Positions 25,447 to 34,541 of a DNA stretch of 64,000 nucleotides are shown in pieces (positions within the stretch are counted from its first letter, which is position 1; every line of letters starts with the position of its first letter). The notes under the pieces are model-generated. The model saw only the letters and a list, made by a program, of their open reading frames with translations, had not been told where the DNA came from and made no database searches. The position numbers and the translations under genes are program-made. Location: positions 7,100 through 71,099 of the forward strand of contig JBCCBB010000004.1 of the NCBI GenBank assembly GCA_039814545.1, read 5' to 3'. The DNA comes from CALBPI01 sp039814545 (GTDB taxonomy: Bacteria; Pseudomonadota; Gammaproteobacteria; Steroidobacterales; Woeseiaceae).

Positions 25447-26267
25447 CCGTGCGACGCCGCCCGCAGCAGCTCATTCAGTCCGACACGCTTGCGCGTCTTC
25501 TCGTCGACGCGTTTGACGATGATTGCCGCATAAAGAGAATAGCGCCCGTCATGTGAGGGCAGGCTGCCCGGTACCACAACGCTCCCGGCGGGCACGCGGC
25601 CGTAGTGCACCTCGTTCGTATCCCGGTCGAAGATGCGCGTGCTCTGCCCGATGTACACACCCATCGACAGCACGGCGCCGCGCTCGACAATGACGCCTTC
25701 GACGACCTCGGACCGGGCGCCGATAAAGCAGTCATCTTCGATGATCGTGGGCGTCGCCTGCAGGGGCTCGAGCACGCCGCCAATGCCGACACCACCCGAC
25801 AGGTGGACATTGCTGCCTATCTGCGCGCAGCTACCCACGGTCGCCCAGGTGTCCACCATCGTGCCGCTGCCAATGTAGGCGCCAATGTTGGTGTAGGAGG
25901 GCATCAGAACGACATCGGGTGCGACGTAGGCGCCTTGGCGAACCTGTGCGTCCGGTACAACACGAACGCCGTCGCGCGAAAAGTCCTCGGCCGTGTAGTC
26001 CGCGTACTTGAGCGGCACTTTGTCGTAATAGGGGTTGGGCGCGTGCTCAATGCGCGCGTTGTCGCGCAGACGAAACGACAGCAGCACGGCTTTCTTCAGC
26101 CACTCGTTGACCTGCCAGTCGCCATCGACGGGCTCCGCAACCCGGGCCTCGCCGCGGTCGAGCAGCCCGATGGCGGCATCGACGGCGTCGCGCAACGCGG
26201 CATTCGTCCTGTCGATGGTGTCGCGCGCCTCCCAGGCGGCCTCAATGGTGTCGATGATCGCCTGCAT
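25443..26267 (-). CDS. dapD: 2,3,4,5-tetrahydropyridine-2,6-dicarboxylate N-succinyltransferase
   Basis: 274 residues. It transfers succinyl from succinyl-CoA to tetrahydrodipicolinate, starting the succinylase branch of DAP/lysine synthesis. The left-handed beta-helix hexapeptide repeats run through the middle (YVAPDVVLMPSYTNIGAYIG, NVHLSGGVGIGGVLEP), with the family C-terminus SLYAAIIVKRVDEKTR. The frame is open far upstream, but the ATG at 26267 gives the normal start and length. dapC ends 4 bp upstream. Confidence 0.96.
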   Translation of the reverse strand: MQAIIDTIEAAWEARDTIDRTNAALRDAVDAAIGLLDRGEARVAEPVDGDWQVNEWLKKAVLLSFRLRDNARIEHAPNPYYDKVPLKYADYTAEDFSRDGVRVVPDAQVRQGAYVAPDVVLMPSYTNIGAYIGSGTMVDTWATVGSCAQIGSNVHLSGGVGIGGVLEPLQATPTIIEDDCFIGARSEVVEGVIVERGAVLSMGVYIGQSTRIFDRDTNEVHYGRVPAGSVVVPGSLPSHDGRYSLYAAIIVKRVDEKTRKRVGLNELLRAASHG

Positions 26268-26271
26268 GGCG

Positions 26272-27474
26272 TCAGTCTCCTTGGTTTGCTTCGAAGTTGG
26301 CCACGCGCTGGATGGCCTCGAGTGTTTGTTCGGGTGTCGCGACCAGTGACAGTCGCACGTAGCCTTCACCCGGGTTGCGGCCGTCGACCGTGCGCGCGAG
26401 GTAGCGCCCTGGCACAACCGTGACGCCGGTACTCGCGTACAGCTGTCGCGTCCATTCGGTTTCGTCCCCGCCGACGGGCAGCCACACGTAGAACGTCGCG
26501 GCCGGTGTGTCGACCGGCCAGTGGGTCGCGAGCACGGGCAGTGCTTGCGCGTACTTGGCATTGTATTGCGTGCGATTGTCTGCGACATGCGCGTCGTCGT
26601 TCCAGGCCGCAATGCTGGCCGCCTGCACGGCCAGCGACATCGAGCATCCATGGTAGGTACGGTAGCGCCCGTAGTCGCTGATGAGCGCAGCATCGCCGGC
26701 CACGAATCCCGAACGCATACCGGGCAGGTTGGAGCGTTTCGAGAGGCTGTGGAACACGAGCACCCGCTCGAATGCGTCGTTGCCCAACGCCGCGGCCGCA
26801 CTAAGCATTGATACGGGTGGTGTAGCGCGGTAGAGCTCGATGTAGCACTCATCCGTGAGCACGATGAAGTCATGTCGCTGCGCCAGTTCGACGAGGCGCT
26901 TCAGATACTCGAGATCGGCAACCGTGCCACAGGGATTAACGGGATTGCAGAGGTAGAACAGGCGCGCGCGGTCGAAACGCTCGGGCGCGATCGCATCCAG
27001 GTCAGGCAGAAAATTGTTGCCCGCTGTGACGTTGAGGTAGTCCGGCGCAGCCCCCGCAAGCAAGGCCGCGCCTTCATAGATCTGATAGAACGGGTTGGGC
27101 ATAAGTACGGTTTGCCCCGCGCCCGCGTGGCAAAACACCTGCGCCGCCGCGAACAGCGCTTCGCGAGTTCCCGTGACCGGCTGCACCATGCGCGCGGGAT
27201 CGACCGTGACGTTGAAGCGACGCGCGAGCCAGTCGGTACAGGCGCTTCGCAGTTCATCACTACCGCGAATGGTCGGGTAGCGTGAGACGCCGTCAACCAG
27301 GGCATCCCGATACGCGGCCAGCGCGACTTCGGGTGGCGTGTGTCGCGGCTCGCCAATAGACAGCGGAATCGGGGTTACGGAGGTCGGCGGTGTGTTGCCG
27401 CGGAGCAATGCGTCGAGCTTTTCGAACGGGTAGGGCGCAAGCGCGGCCATACCCGGGTTGGAGGGGTCCGTCAT
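26272..27474 (-). CDS. dapC: Succinyldiaminopimelate transaminase
   Basis: 400 residues, a class I/II PLP aminotransferase. PLP lysine is in SLSKRSNLPGMRSGF, and NPFYQIYEGA and LCNPVNPCGT are typical of proteobacterial DapC. It aminates N-succinyl-2-amino-6-ketopimelate using glutamate. The order glnD-dapC-dapD matches the known DapC cluster and separates it from other aminotransferases. Its ATG overlaps the glnD stop (ATGA). Confidence 0.92.
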   Translation of the reverse strand: MTDPSNPGMAALAPYPFEKLDALLRGNTPPTSVTPIPLSIGEPRHTPPEVALAAYRDALVDGVSRYPTIRGSDELRSACTDWLARRFNVTVDPARMVQPVTGTREALFAAAQVFCHAGAGQTVLMPNPFYQIYEGAALLAGAAPDYLNVTAGNNFLPDLDAIAPERFDRARLFYLCNPVNPCGTVADLEYLKRLVELAQRHDFIVLTDECYIELYRATPPVSMLSAAAALGNDAFERVLVFHSLSKRSNLPGMRSGFVAGDAALISDYGRYRTYHGCSMSLAVQAASIAAWNDDAHVADNRTQYNAKYAQALPVLATHWPVDTPAATFYVWLPVGGDETEWTRQLYASTGVTVVPGRYLARTVDGRNPGEGYVRLSLVATPEQTLEAIQRVANFEANQGD

Positions 27475-30158
27475 ACGCGGATCGTCTGACTTACGACGAG
27501 GCTTTCGTCGACACCTTGCAGCAGCGCCTCGCGCAACGCATCGCAGTGTGCCTCGCTTAGTGGCTCGTCGTTTTCGTCGGTGAGGTAGAACACGTCTTCG
27601 GCGCGCTCACCGATGGTCACGATCTTGGCCATGACGATGTAGACCTTACAGTCGATGAGCGTCTCGCCAACGCGCATGAGCAGGCCCGGGTGGTCGGCAC
27701 AGGTCAGCTCCATGACCGTGAAGTGGCCTGTGGGGTCGGGTCGGAATGTGATGCGCGTGAGGGTGTCGAACATACGCTGACGACGCGATGCCTTGCGACT
27801 GACGCTGGGGACCACGTCTTCGCGGCGCTCGGCGATCGGCAACAGTCGCTCGTAGACATCAGTGAGTTTTTCCTCATTGATATCTGCGCCATCGAAATCG
27901 ACAACAATGTAGGTGTCGAGGCTGTAGCCATTGTTGATGGGCTCGATACGTGCGTCGAGTACCGAGAGCCCCAGCTCGTCGAGGCCTGCTGTGACTGCCG
28001 CGAACGTGTGATGGGTGTGCGGTGTGTAGAGCATGATCGCCAGGCCGCTGGCATCCGTTCGTGTTACCACATCAAGCTGCGAGGTATCGAGCCCGGCCCG
28101 CGCCAGTGCGCGCGTATGCCACGCGATTTCGTCGGCCTCGTGGCGCAGGAAATAGTCATTGGGCAACGCGCGCCACACGATGTCGAGCTCGGCATCGGTA
28201 ACACTCGCGCCGATCGCCGTGCGGGCAGCATCACGGGTCGATTCGATCAACGCCTGGCGTTCGAGCGGGTTCTCGAGACCGCGCTCGAGGGCCTGACGTG
28301 TGGCCTCGTAGAGGTCGCGGAACAACTTCGACTTCCAGGACGTCCACATCGCCGGATTGGTGCCGCGCACATCGGCCACGGTGAGCAGGTACAGGTGGTC
28401 GAGCCGGCGCTTGTTCCCCACAAGGTTGGCAAACCGTGCAATGACGTCAGGGTCGCTCAGATCTTTTTTCTGTGCCGTCATCGACAACACCAGGTGGTGC
28501 TGGACGAGCCAGGACACGAGCTGTGCGTCCTCTTCGGACAGGCCGTGTTCGCGACAGAATGCCAGCGCGTCTATGGCGCCGAGTTCAGAATGATCGCCGC
28601 CGCGCCCCTTGGCAATGTCGTGGAACAAGCCCGATAAAACGACGAGCGCCTGATCCTCGATGTCTTTCATGACCGCCGTGCAATGGGGAAACTCCGACTC
28701 ATGGCGCGGCGACGTGAAGCGGCGCGTATTGCTGACAACAAACAGTGTGTGCTCGTCGACCGTGTAGGCGTGGAACAGGTCGTACTGCATGCGCCCGACG
28801 ATGCGGCCAAATGCCGGGATGTAGAGACCGAGAACCCCGTAGCGGTTCATGCGGCGCAACTCGCGCGTCACACCGCTGGGCGCGCGCAACAGGTCGAGGA
28901 ACAAGCGGTGGTTGCGCGGGTGCTGGCGAAATTGCTCGTCAATAAGATGCAGACTGCGTCGTACGAGTCCCAGCGTGCGCGCGCTGACACCGCGCAGGTC
29001 GGGGTGGTCCTGCATGCAACGGAACAGCTCGAGCAGTGCGGACGGGTTACGCGCGAAGACGTCGTCGTGCGCCACCTGCAAGTAACCGTTATCCGAGACA
29101 AACTGGTGGTCGATGGGAACTGGCGCGGCATCTTGCGGCAGCAAAATGTCTTCTTCAAAGCGCTGCAGCAGCATCTCGTTAAGTCGCGACAGCTCCATGA
29201 CCGTGCGGTAGTAGCGCTGCATCATCTGCTCGACGCCGAGCGTGAAGCGCGCGTCCTCGTAGCCCAGCAGTTCGGCCAGGGATTTTTGGTGGTCGAACAG
29301 CAAGCGATCCTCGCGACGACCGACGAGGGTGTGCAGGCCGTAGCGCACGGTCCAGAGAAAATGCTGACACTCGACGAGTCGCTGGTGCTGGCCTTCCGTC
29401 AGGAAGCCGTGATCGACGAGCTCAGCAAAACTCTCCGCGCCGAAATGCCGCTTGGCCACCCAGCCAATCATCTGGACGTCTCGCAATCCGCCCGGACTGC
29501 CCTTCACATTGGGCTCCAGGTTGTAACCTGTGTCGTCGTAACGCCGGTGGCGTGCAATCTGTTCGTCGCGCTTGGCGCGGAAAAAGTCGGTGGAAGGCCA
29601 GATGGACGCCGGTCCTGTGGCCGCGCCCATGGCTTCGAACAGGGCGTCGGGCCCCTCCAGCAGGCGTGCTTCCATGAGCGTGGTGGCCACCGTGACATCG
29701 TCAACGGCCGCTTCGCGACACTGTTCGACCGTCCGTACGCTGTGGCCAACCTCGAGGCCGCTGTCCCAGAGTGCGGTGACAAACTCGGCGGCGGGACCCG
29801 TATCGCTGCGGTCGTCTGCGAGCAGCAGCATCACATCGATATCGGACCCCGGATGAAGTTCGCCACGACCGTAGCCGCCGACGGCGACGAGCGCGATCTC
29901 GCTGGCGTTGACGTGGCAGTGCCGCCAGAGGCGGCGAAGCAGGGCATCAATGAGTCCCGCGTGCGCGGCGACGAGGGCTTCGACCGATTCGGCGGCACGA
30001 AACCGCGCCGCAAGCGCCTGCTTGGCCGCCGCAAGCGGCTCTCGGCAGGCGGATACCGTAAACGGCTCAAGCCCTTCGAGCACAGACACAAACCCCGCCA
30101 CCGTGTCATCGACCCGCGCCTGGGGCCTGCGCTGACGCGTTTCGCCGCTGACCAGCAT
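27471..30158 (-). CDS. glnD: Bifunctional [protein-PII] uridylyltransferase / uridylyl-removing enzyme
   Basis: 895 residues. It is the nitrogen sensor that uridylylates PII when glutamine is low and removes UMP when glutamine is high. Domain order: nucleotidyltransferase with GGYGRGELHPGSDIDVML (near residue 100), helical linker, HD hydrolase (LFHDIAKGRGGDHSELGA), and two C-terminal ACT domains (about 700-790 and 810-895, the latter with HPGLLMRVGETLID) that bind glutamine. The ATG at 30158 was chosen because GGGGAG precedes it by 5 nt; a TTG codon sits just before. map lies 12 bp upstream in the same direction. No PII gene is visible. Confidence 0.95.
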   Translation of the reverse strand: MLVSGETRQRRPQARVDDTVAGFVSVLEGLEPFTVSACREPLAAAKQALAARFRAAESVEALVAAHAGLIDALLRRLWRHCHVNASEIALVAVGGYGRGELHPGSDIDVMLLLADDRSDTGPAAEFVTALWDSGLEVGHSVRTVEQCREAAVDDVTVATTLMEARLLEGPDALFEAMGAATGPASIWPSTDFFRAKRDEQIARHRRYDDTGYNLEPNVKGSPGGLRDVQMIGWVAKRHFGAESFAELVDHGFLTEGQHQRLVECQHFLWTVRYGLHTLVGRREDRLLFDHQKSLAELLGYEDARFTLGVEQMMQRYYRTVMELSRLNEMLLQRFEEDILLPQDAAPVPIDHQFVSDNGYLQVAHDDVFARNPSALLELFRCMQDHPDLRGVSARTLGLVRRSLHLIDEQFRQHPRNHRLFLDLLRAPSGVTRELRRMNRYGVLGLYIPAFGRIVGRMQYDLFHAYTVDEHTLFVVSNTRRFTSPRHESEFPHCTAVMKDIEDQALVVLSGLFHDIAKGRGGDHSELGAIDALAFCREHGLSEEDAQLVSWLVQHHLVLSMTAQKKDLSDPDVIARFANLVGNKRRLDHLYLLTVADVRGTNPAMWTSWKSKLFRDLYEATRQALERGLENPLERQALIESTRDAARTAIGASVTDAELDIVWRALPNDYFLRHEADEIAWHTRALARAGLDTSQLDVVTRTDASGLAIMLYTPHTHHTFAAVTAGLDELGLSVLDARIEPINNGYSLDTYIVVDFDGADINEEKLTDVYERLLPIAERREDVVPSVSRKASRRQRMFDTLTRITFRPDPTGHFTVMELTCADHPGLLMRVGETLIDCKVYIVMAKIVTIGERAEDVFYLTDENDEPLSEAHCDALREALLQGVDESLVVSQTIRV

Positions 30159-30170
30159 CAACGCTCCCCT

Positions 30171-30968
30171 TCAGGCTGCGTTGGCCTGGTCGCGCTCATT
30201 CGCGCCCAGGGTAAGGATCTCGAAACCCGTTTCGGTGACGAGCACCGTGTGTTCCCACTGCGTCGACAGGGAGTGGTCTTTAGTGACCACGGTCCAGCCA
30301 TCTGGCAGCAGTTTCGTGTGGCGCTTGCCGGCATTGACCATGGGCTCAACCGTGAAGGTCATACCCGGCTCGAGCATGAGGCCCGTGCCCGGCTTGCCGA
30401 AATGCACCACTTGCGGGTCCTCGTGGAAGCCTTGCCCGATCCCGTGACCGCAGTATTCACGCACGACGGAACAGCGGTTGGCCTCGACAAAAGTCTGGAT
30501 GGCGTGGCCGATATCGCCCAGGTGTTTGCCAGGCGCGATCTGGTGGATGCCGCGCATCATGGACTCGTGGCAAATCCTGGCCAAGCGCTCGGCCTGCAGT
30601 TTGGGCTTGCCCACGAGGAACATGCGGCTCGTATCGCCGTGCCAACCGTCTTTGATGACCGTGATGTCGATATTGAGCGCATCGCCGTTGCGCAGCTTGC
30701 GATCTGAGGGGATACCGTGGCAGATGACGTGGTTCAGTGAGGTGCAGATCGACTTCGGGAAGGGCACGGGGCCGCCACCACGATAATTGAGCGGCGCCGG
30801 TATCGCGTCCTGCACCTCTGTAATGTAGCGGTGACAGATGTCGTTGAGCTCGTCTGTCGTGATGCCGGGCTTAACATAATCCGTGATCATGTCGAGCACA
30901 TCGGCTGCCAGACGGCCCGCAATCCGCATCTTGTCTTGCTGCTCGGCGTTCTTGATCGTGACCGGCAT
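30171..30968 (-). CDS. map: Type I methionine aminopeptidase
   Basis: 265 residues. It removes N-terminal Met from nascent proteins. Pita-bread fold metal ligands are seen: the two Asp residues in ALNIDITVIKDGWHGDTSRM, His in GHGIGQGFHEDP, Glu in FTVEPMVNAG and Glu in TQWEHTVLVTE. The ATG at 30968 gives the usual N-terminus (MPVTIKN) after AGGA; the longer frame is not coding-like. It is divergent from rpsB, as in E. coli. Confidence 0.96.
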   Translation of the reverse strand: MPVTIKNAEQQDKMRIAGRLAADVLDMITDYVKPGITTDELNDICHRYITEVQDAIPAPLNYRGGGPVPFPKSICTSLNHVICHGIPSDRKLRNGDALNIDITVIKDGWHGDTSRMFLVGKPKLQAERLARICHESMMRGIHQIAPGKHLGDIGHAIQTFVEANRCSVVREYCGHGIGQGFHEDPQVVHFGKPGTGLMLEPGMTFTVEPMVNAGKRHTKLLPDGWTVVTKDHSLSTQWEHTVLVTETGFEILTLGANERDQANAA

Positions 30969-31045
30969 GCCTGTTCCTGTTATTTGCGTTGATGATCCGC
31001 GGCGTCCAACGCCCCGGTGGCCGTGCTGCCCCGGCCCGCCTGGCG

Positions 31046-31075
31046 CTGGCACACGCCCGGGCTCTGTGCTATAAA
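31046..31075 (+). promoter_or_regulatory. Putative rpsB promoter with extended -10
   Basis: Extended -10 TGCTATAAA (TATAAA at 31070-31075), with a -35-like CTGGCA (4 of 6) at 31046-31051 and an 18 bp spacer. Transcription should start near 31082, giving an rpsB leader of about 160 nt. Confidence 0.55.
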
Positions 31076-31081
31076 GCGCGC

Positions 31082-31244
31082 GCCGAGAGGGGCACAGACG
31101 GCCTGCAGTATTGCCTGCCGTCCTGCGCCCAGCTCGTAATTCTAACTATTCCACACCTATATCGACACCCGGTGCTGGGTGCCCCGCCGAAAAAGGGGTT
31201 GCACTTGGGGGATATAGGGAGGCTTAACCCTTAAGGAGACTTCC
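31082..31244 (+). promoter_or_regulatory. Long structured 5' leader of rpsB (possible S2 autoregulatory site)
   Basis: It contains hairpin CACCC/GGGTG (31166-31170 with 31077-complement arm at 31177-31181). It also contains a possible stem of GGGTT (31196-31200) with AACCC (31226-31230), which ends just before the Shine-Dalgarno AAGGAG. S2 represses its own operon through the rpsB leader in enterobacteria; that this leader does the same is inferred from length and structure only. Confidence 0.4.
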
Positions 31245-32162
31245 ATGGCCGACGTCACCATGCGTCAGATGCTGGAAGCGGGCGTTCATTTCGGACATCA
31301 GACCCGCTACTGGAACCCGAAAATGGCCCCGTTCATTTTCGGCGATCGCAACAAGATTCATATCGTTAACCTCGAACGTACGCTGCCCCTGTTCCGCGAA
31401 GCGCTGAACTATGTGAGCGGCCTGGCGGCTGATGGCGGCAACATCCTGTTCGTGGGCACCAAGCGGTCCGCGCGCGACACGATCGGCGAAGAAGCGCGCC
31501 GTTGTGGCATGCCGTTCGTCAATTACCGTTGGCTCGGCGGCATGCTGACCAACTTCAAGACCATCCGTCAGTCGATCAAGCGCCTCAAGGAGCTGGAGAG
31601 CCTGGGCGAAGGTGGCATGGTCGAGTCGCTGACCAAGAAAGAACTGCTCAACCTGGAGCGCGAGCGCGAGAAGCTCGAGCGCAGCCTGGGCGGCATCAAG
31701 GACATGGGCGGCCTGCCGGACGCCATGTTCGTGGTCGACGTGGGGCACGAGAACATCGCCATCGACGAAGCACGCAAGCTCGGTATTCCGATCGTTGCCG
31801 TCGTCGACACGAACTGCGCACCCGACGGAATCGACTACGTGATTCCGGGTAACGATGACGCCATGCGCGCCATCAAACTTTACTCCACGGCAATCGCTGA
31901 CGCCGTGCTCGACGGCCGCGCTACGGCGCCGCAGGCAGTGTTGGGCGACGACGACTTCGTCGAGCTCGATGAAGAAGGCAACGTTCGCAAGGCGGGTGGC
32001 AAGGGTCGTGGTGGCCGCAAGCCGGCTGCAAAGCCTGCAAAGGCTGCAGAGCCAGCCGCAGCGGAGCCAGCGGCAGCTGAGCCCGCCGCGGCGGAAGCGC
32101 CCGAGCCGGCGGCCGAGGCCGAAGCGCCTGCCGCTGAAAGCGACGCTAGCACCGACGCCTGA
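31245..32162 (+). CDS. rpsB: 30S ribosomal protein S2
   Basis: 305 residues with strong ribosome site AAGGAG. The N-terminus MADVTMRQMLEAGVHFGHQT and the body to about residue 240 are canonical S2. Residues about 245-305 are an added low-complexity tail: a basic stretch (KGRGGRKPAAKPAK), then Ala/Glu/Pro-rich with repeated EPAAA units. E. coli S2 has 241 residues, so the tail accounts for the excess. S2 is a late-assembling small-subunit protein that recruits S1. It is first of the rpsB-tsf-pyrH-frr run. Confidence 0.97.
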   Translation: MADVTMRQMLEAGVHFGHQTRYWNPKMAPFIFGDRNKIHIVNLERTLPLFREALNYVSGLAADGGNILFVGTKRSARDTIGEEARRCGMPFVNYRWLGGMLTNFKTIRQSIKRLKELESLGEGGMVESLTKKELLNLEREREKLERSLGGIKDMGGLPDAMFVVDVGHENIAIDEARKLGIPIVAVVDTNCAPDGIDYVIPGNDDAMRAIKLYSTAIADAVLDGRATAPQAVLGDDDFVELDEEGNVRKAGGKGRGGRKPAAKPAKAAEPAAAEPAAAEPAAAEAPEPAAEAEAPAAESDASTDA

Positions 32163-32188
32163 GGCTCTGCCGCAGGGCAATCTGACAC

Positions 32189-32214
32189 GCTGCCGGGAAC
32201 AACGTCCCGGCAGC
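32189..32214 (+). terminator. Hairpin between rpsB and tsf (partial terminator/attenuator)
   Basis: A perfect 10 bp stem GCTGCCGGGA/TCCCGGCAGC with loop ACAACG, but with no T tract (followed by CTCTAAC). It probably reduces rather than stops read-through, or protects rpsB mRNA. An attenuating structure at this place is also known in E. coli. Confidence 0.55.
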
Positions 32215-32241
32215 CTCTAACACCAATACGAGGTAACACTC

Positions 32242-33129
32242 ATGGCTATCACCGCAGCAATGGTCAAAGAACTGCGTGAGCGTACGGGCGTCGGCATGAT
32301 GGAGTGCAAGAAGGCACTTGTTAAAGCCGACGGCGACATGGAAGCGGCAGCACAGCTGCTGCGCGAGTCGGGCCAGGCCAAGGCCGACAAGAAGGCAGGC
32401 CGTGTGGCTGCTGAAGGTCGCATCATCGTGCGCCACGGCGACACGGCAGCGATCATCATCGAAGTGAACTGCGAAACCGACTTCGTGGCCGCCGACGATA
32501 ACTTCATCGACTTTGCCGACTCGGTCGCCGCGGTGGCTTTGGACCAGCGCCCGGCTGACGTCGATGCGCTGATGGCAGCTACGTTCGCCGACGGCGAAAC
32601 GGTCGAAGCCACGCGCACGGCGCTTATCGCTAAGATCGGTGAGAACATCGGTGTACGTCGGTTCGACATCGTTGAAGCCGGCGACGGCGCACTGGCGAGC
32701 TACACGCATGGCGTCCGCATCGGTGCGCTCGTGGCCGTGGCTGGTGGCGACGACGCGCTGGGCAAGGACCTTGCGATGCACGTGGCGGCCTCGTCGCCCG
32801 TGTGCGTCGACGAAGCTGGCGTCCCGCAGGACACCATCGACAGCGAACGCGCCATACTCGTGGAGCAGGCGAAAGGCAGCGGCAAACCCGACGAGATCAT
32901 TGCGAAGATGGTTGACGGGCGTATGCGCAAGTTCCTGGGCGAGATCACGCTCGTGGGACAGCCCTTCGTCAAGGATCCCGACCAGACGGTCGGAAAACTC
33001 CTCAAACAGCACGGCGCGACGGTATCGAGTTTTGTGCGCTATGAGGTGGGCGAGGGCGTTGAAAAGAAAGAAGACAACTTCGCAGAAGAAGTCATGGCCC
33101 AGGTCGCTGCCGCACAGGGCAAGTCCTGA
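32242..33129 (+). CDS. tsf: Elongation factor Ts
   Basis: 295 residues. It is the nucleotide exchange factor for EF-Tu. The N-terminal UBA-like domain has KELRERTGVGMMECKKALVK, and the dimerisation/core region carries IIIEVNCETDFVA, the Asp-Phe pair that inserts into EF-Tu. The length is slightly above that of E. coli EF-Ts (283). Ribosome site GAGGT before the ATG. Same strand as rpsB, 79 bp downstream. Confidence 0.97.
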   Translation: MAITAAMVKELRERTGVGMMECKKALVKADGDMEAAAQLLRESGQAKADKKAGRVAAEGRIIVRHGDTAAIIIEVNCETDFVAADDNFIDFADSVAAVALDQRPADVDALMAATFADGETVEATRTALIAKIGENIGVRRFDIVEAGDGALASYTHGVRIGALVAVAGGDDALGKDLAMHVAASSPVCVDEAGVPQDTIDSERAILVEQAKGSGKPDEIIAKMVDGRMRKFLGEITLVGQPFVKDPDQTVGKLLKQHGATVSSFVRYEVGEGVEKKEDNFAEEVMAQVAAAQGKS

Positions 33130-33219
33130 AGCACTTCGCGATGACCGTTGGCGGCGGGCGCTGGGTTACACTGTCGCCCGCCGCCGTTGCGGCCATGACA
33201 TCACGGAGGCCATCAACGC

Positions 33220-33945
33220 ATGAGTAAGAAGGCGGCACCGATCGCCAAGCGCGTCCTGCTGAAGCTCAGTGGCGAGGCGCTCATGGGGGATCTCAAATAC
33301 GGCATCGCTCCGAACGTGATTGGCCGTATCGCGAGCGAAGTGGCCACGATCGTCAACATGGGGGTTGAGGTCGCCATTGTCATTGGCGGTGGGAACATCT
33401 TCCGCGGTGCGGGCCTGGCCCGTGCAGGCATGGACCGCGTCACGGGCGACCACATGGGCATGCTGGCCACGGTGATGAACGCGCTTGCGATCCAGGATGC
33501 GCTCGAACGACAGGAAGTCTACGCGCGGGTGATGTCTGCGCTGGCCATTAATGATGTCTGCGAGGACTACATCCGTCGACGCGCCATTCGGCACCTCGAA
33601 AAGGGCCGCGTCGTAGTGCTGGCCGCCGGTACGGGCAACCCGTTTTTCACAACCGATACGGCCGCAAGCCTGCGCGCCATCGAGATCGGTGCGGACCTGA
33701 TGCTCAAAGCCACAAAGGTCAACGGGGTGTACGACAGTGACCCCGCGACGAATCCAGACGCCGAGCAGCTGCCCGAAGTCAGTTTCGATCGTGTGCTCGC
33801 CGACCGGCTCAACGTCATGGATGCGACCGCGATTGTGATGTGCCGCGACAACGCGGTGCCGCTGCGTGTATTCGACATGACAGAACCCGACGCGCTGGTG
33901 CGTGTCATCGAGGGCGAGCCTCTCGGTACGCTCGTTACGGCCTGA
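33220..33945 (+). CDS. pyrH: UMP kinase
   Basis: 241 residues, the usual length. It phosphorylates UMP to UDP for nucleotide and envelope precursor synthesis. Amino-acid-kinase family motifs are present: RVLLKLSGEALMGD at the N-terminus, VIGGGNIFRGAG for the allosteric and phosphate-binding loop, VLAAGTGNPFFTTDTAA, and KATKVNGVYDSDP. It is 90 bp after tsf and 26 bp before frr. Confidence 0.97.
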   Translation: MSKKAAPIAKRVLLKLSGEALMGDLKYGIAPNVIGRIASEVATIVNMGVEVAIVIGGGNIFRGAGLARAGMDRVTGDHMGMLATVMNALAIQDALERQEVYARVMSALAINDVCEDYIRRRAIRHLEKGRVVVLAAGTGNPFFTTDTAASLRAIEIGADLMLKATKVNGVYDSDPATNPDAEQLPEVSFDRVLADRLNVMDATAIVMCRDNAVPLRVFDMTEPDALVRVIEGEPLGTLVTA

Positions 33946-33971
33946 AGCCGGGACTGCCTGGGACACCCGAT

Positions 33972-34529
33972 ATGATTGAAGACATCAAAAAAGACGCCGC
34001 AGAGCGTATGGGCAAGAGCGTCGAGTCGCTTCGCGTCGAGCTGCAGAAGATTCGCACAGGACGTGCGCACACGAGTCTCCTTGATCACATTATGGTCGAG
34101 TATTACGGCAGCGACGTGCCGCTAAACCAGGTCGCCAACCTGGGCGTCGAGGATGCTCGCACGCTCACCGTCACGCCATGGGAGAAGGACATGGTGGCGA
34201 AGGTTGAGAAGGCCATCATGAATTCTGACCTCGGCCTTAACCCGGCATCCGCCGGAACCGTGATTCGCGTGCCCCTGCCGCCGTTGACAGAAGAACGTCG
34301 TAAAGACCTGATCCGCATCGTACGCAACGAGGCGGAGGGCGGTCGCGTTGCGATCCGCAATATCCGCCGAGACGCGCTCAACGATTTCAAGGACCTGCTT
34401 AAGGAAAAGGAAATTGGCGAAGACGATGAGCGACGCGCCGCGGACGACGTGCAAACCCTGACCGATACCTACGTCGGCCAGGTGGACGCGTTGCTGTCCG
34501 AGAAAGAAACCGAACTTATGGAAATCTGA
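33972..34529 (+). CDS. frr: Ribosome recycling factor
   Basis: 185 residues, canonical length. With EF-G it splits post-termination ribosomes. Conserved segments: KIRTGRAHTSLLDHIMVEYYG, the hinge-adjacent PWEKDMVAKVEKAI, and PLPPLTEERRKDLIRIV. The ATG at 33972 gives the family start MIEDIKKDA; the frame upstream overlaps pyrH and is not used. uppS starts 12 bp downstream. Confidence 0.97.
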   Translation: MIEDIKKDAAERMGKSVESLRVELQKIRTGRAHTSLLDHIMVEYYGSDVPLNQVANLGVEDARTLTVTPWEKDMVAKVEKAIMNSDLGLNPASAGTVIRVPLPPLTEERRKDLIRIVRNEAEGGRVAIRNIRRDALNDFKDLLKEKEIGEDDERRAADDVQTLTDTYVGQVDALLSEKETELMEI

Positions 34530-34541
34530 GTCACTCGGACC

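Noticed and set aside
28683..30707. 674-codon open frame antisense to glnD and map
   Set aside because: Shadow of two clear conserved genes; no recognisable domain or ribosome site.
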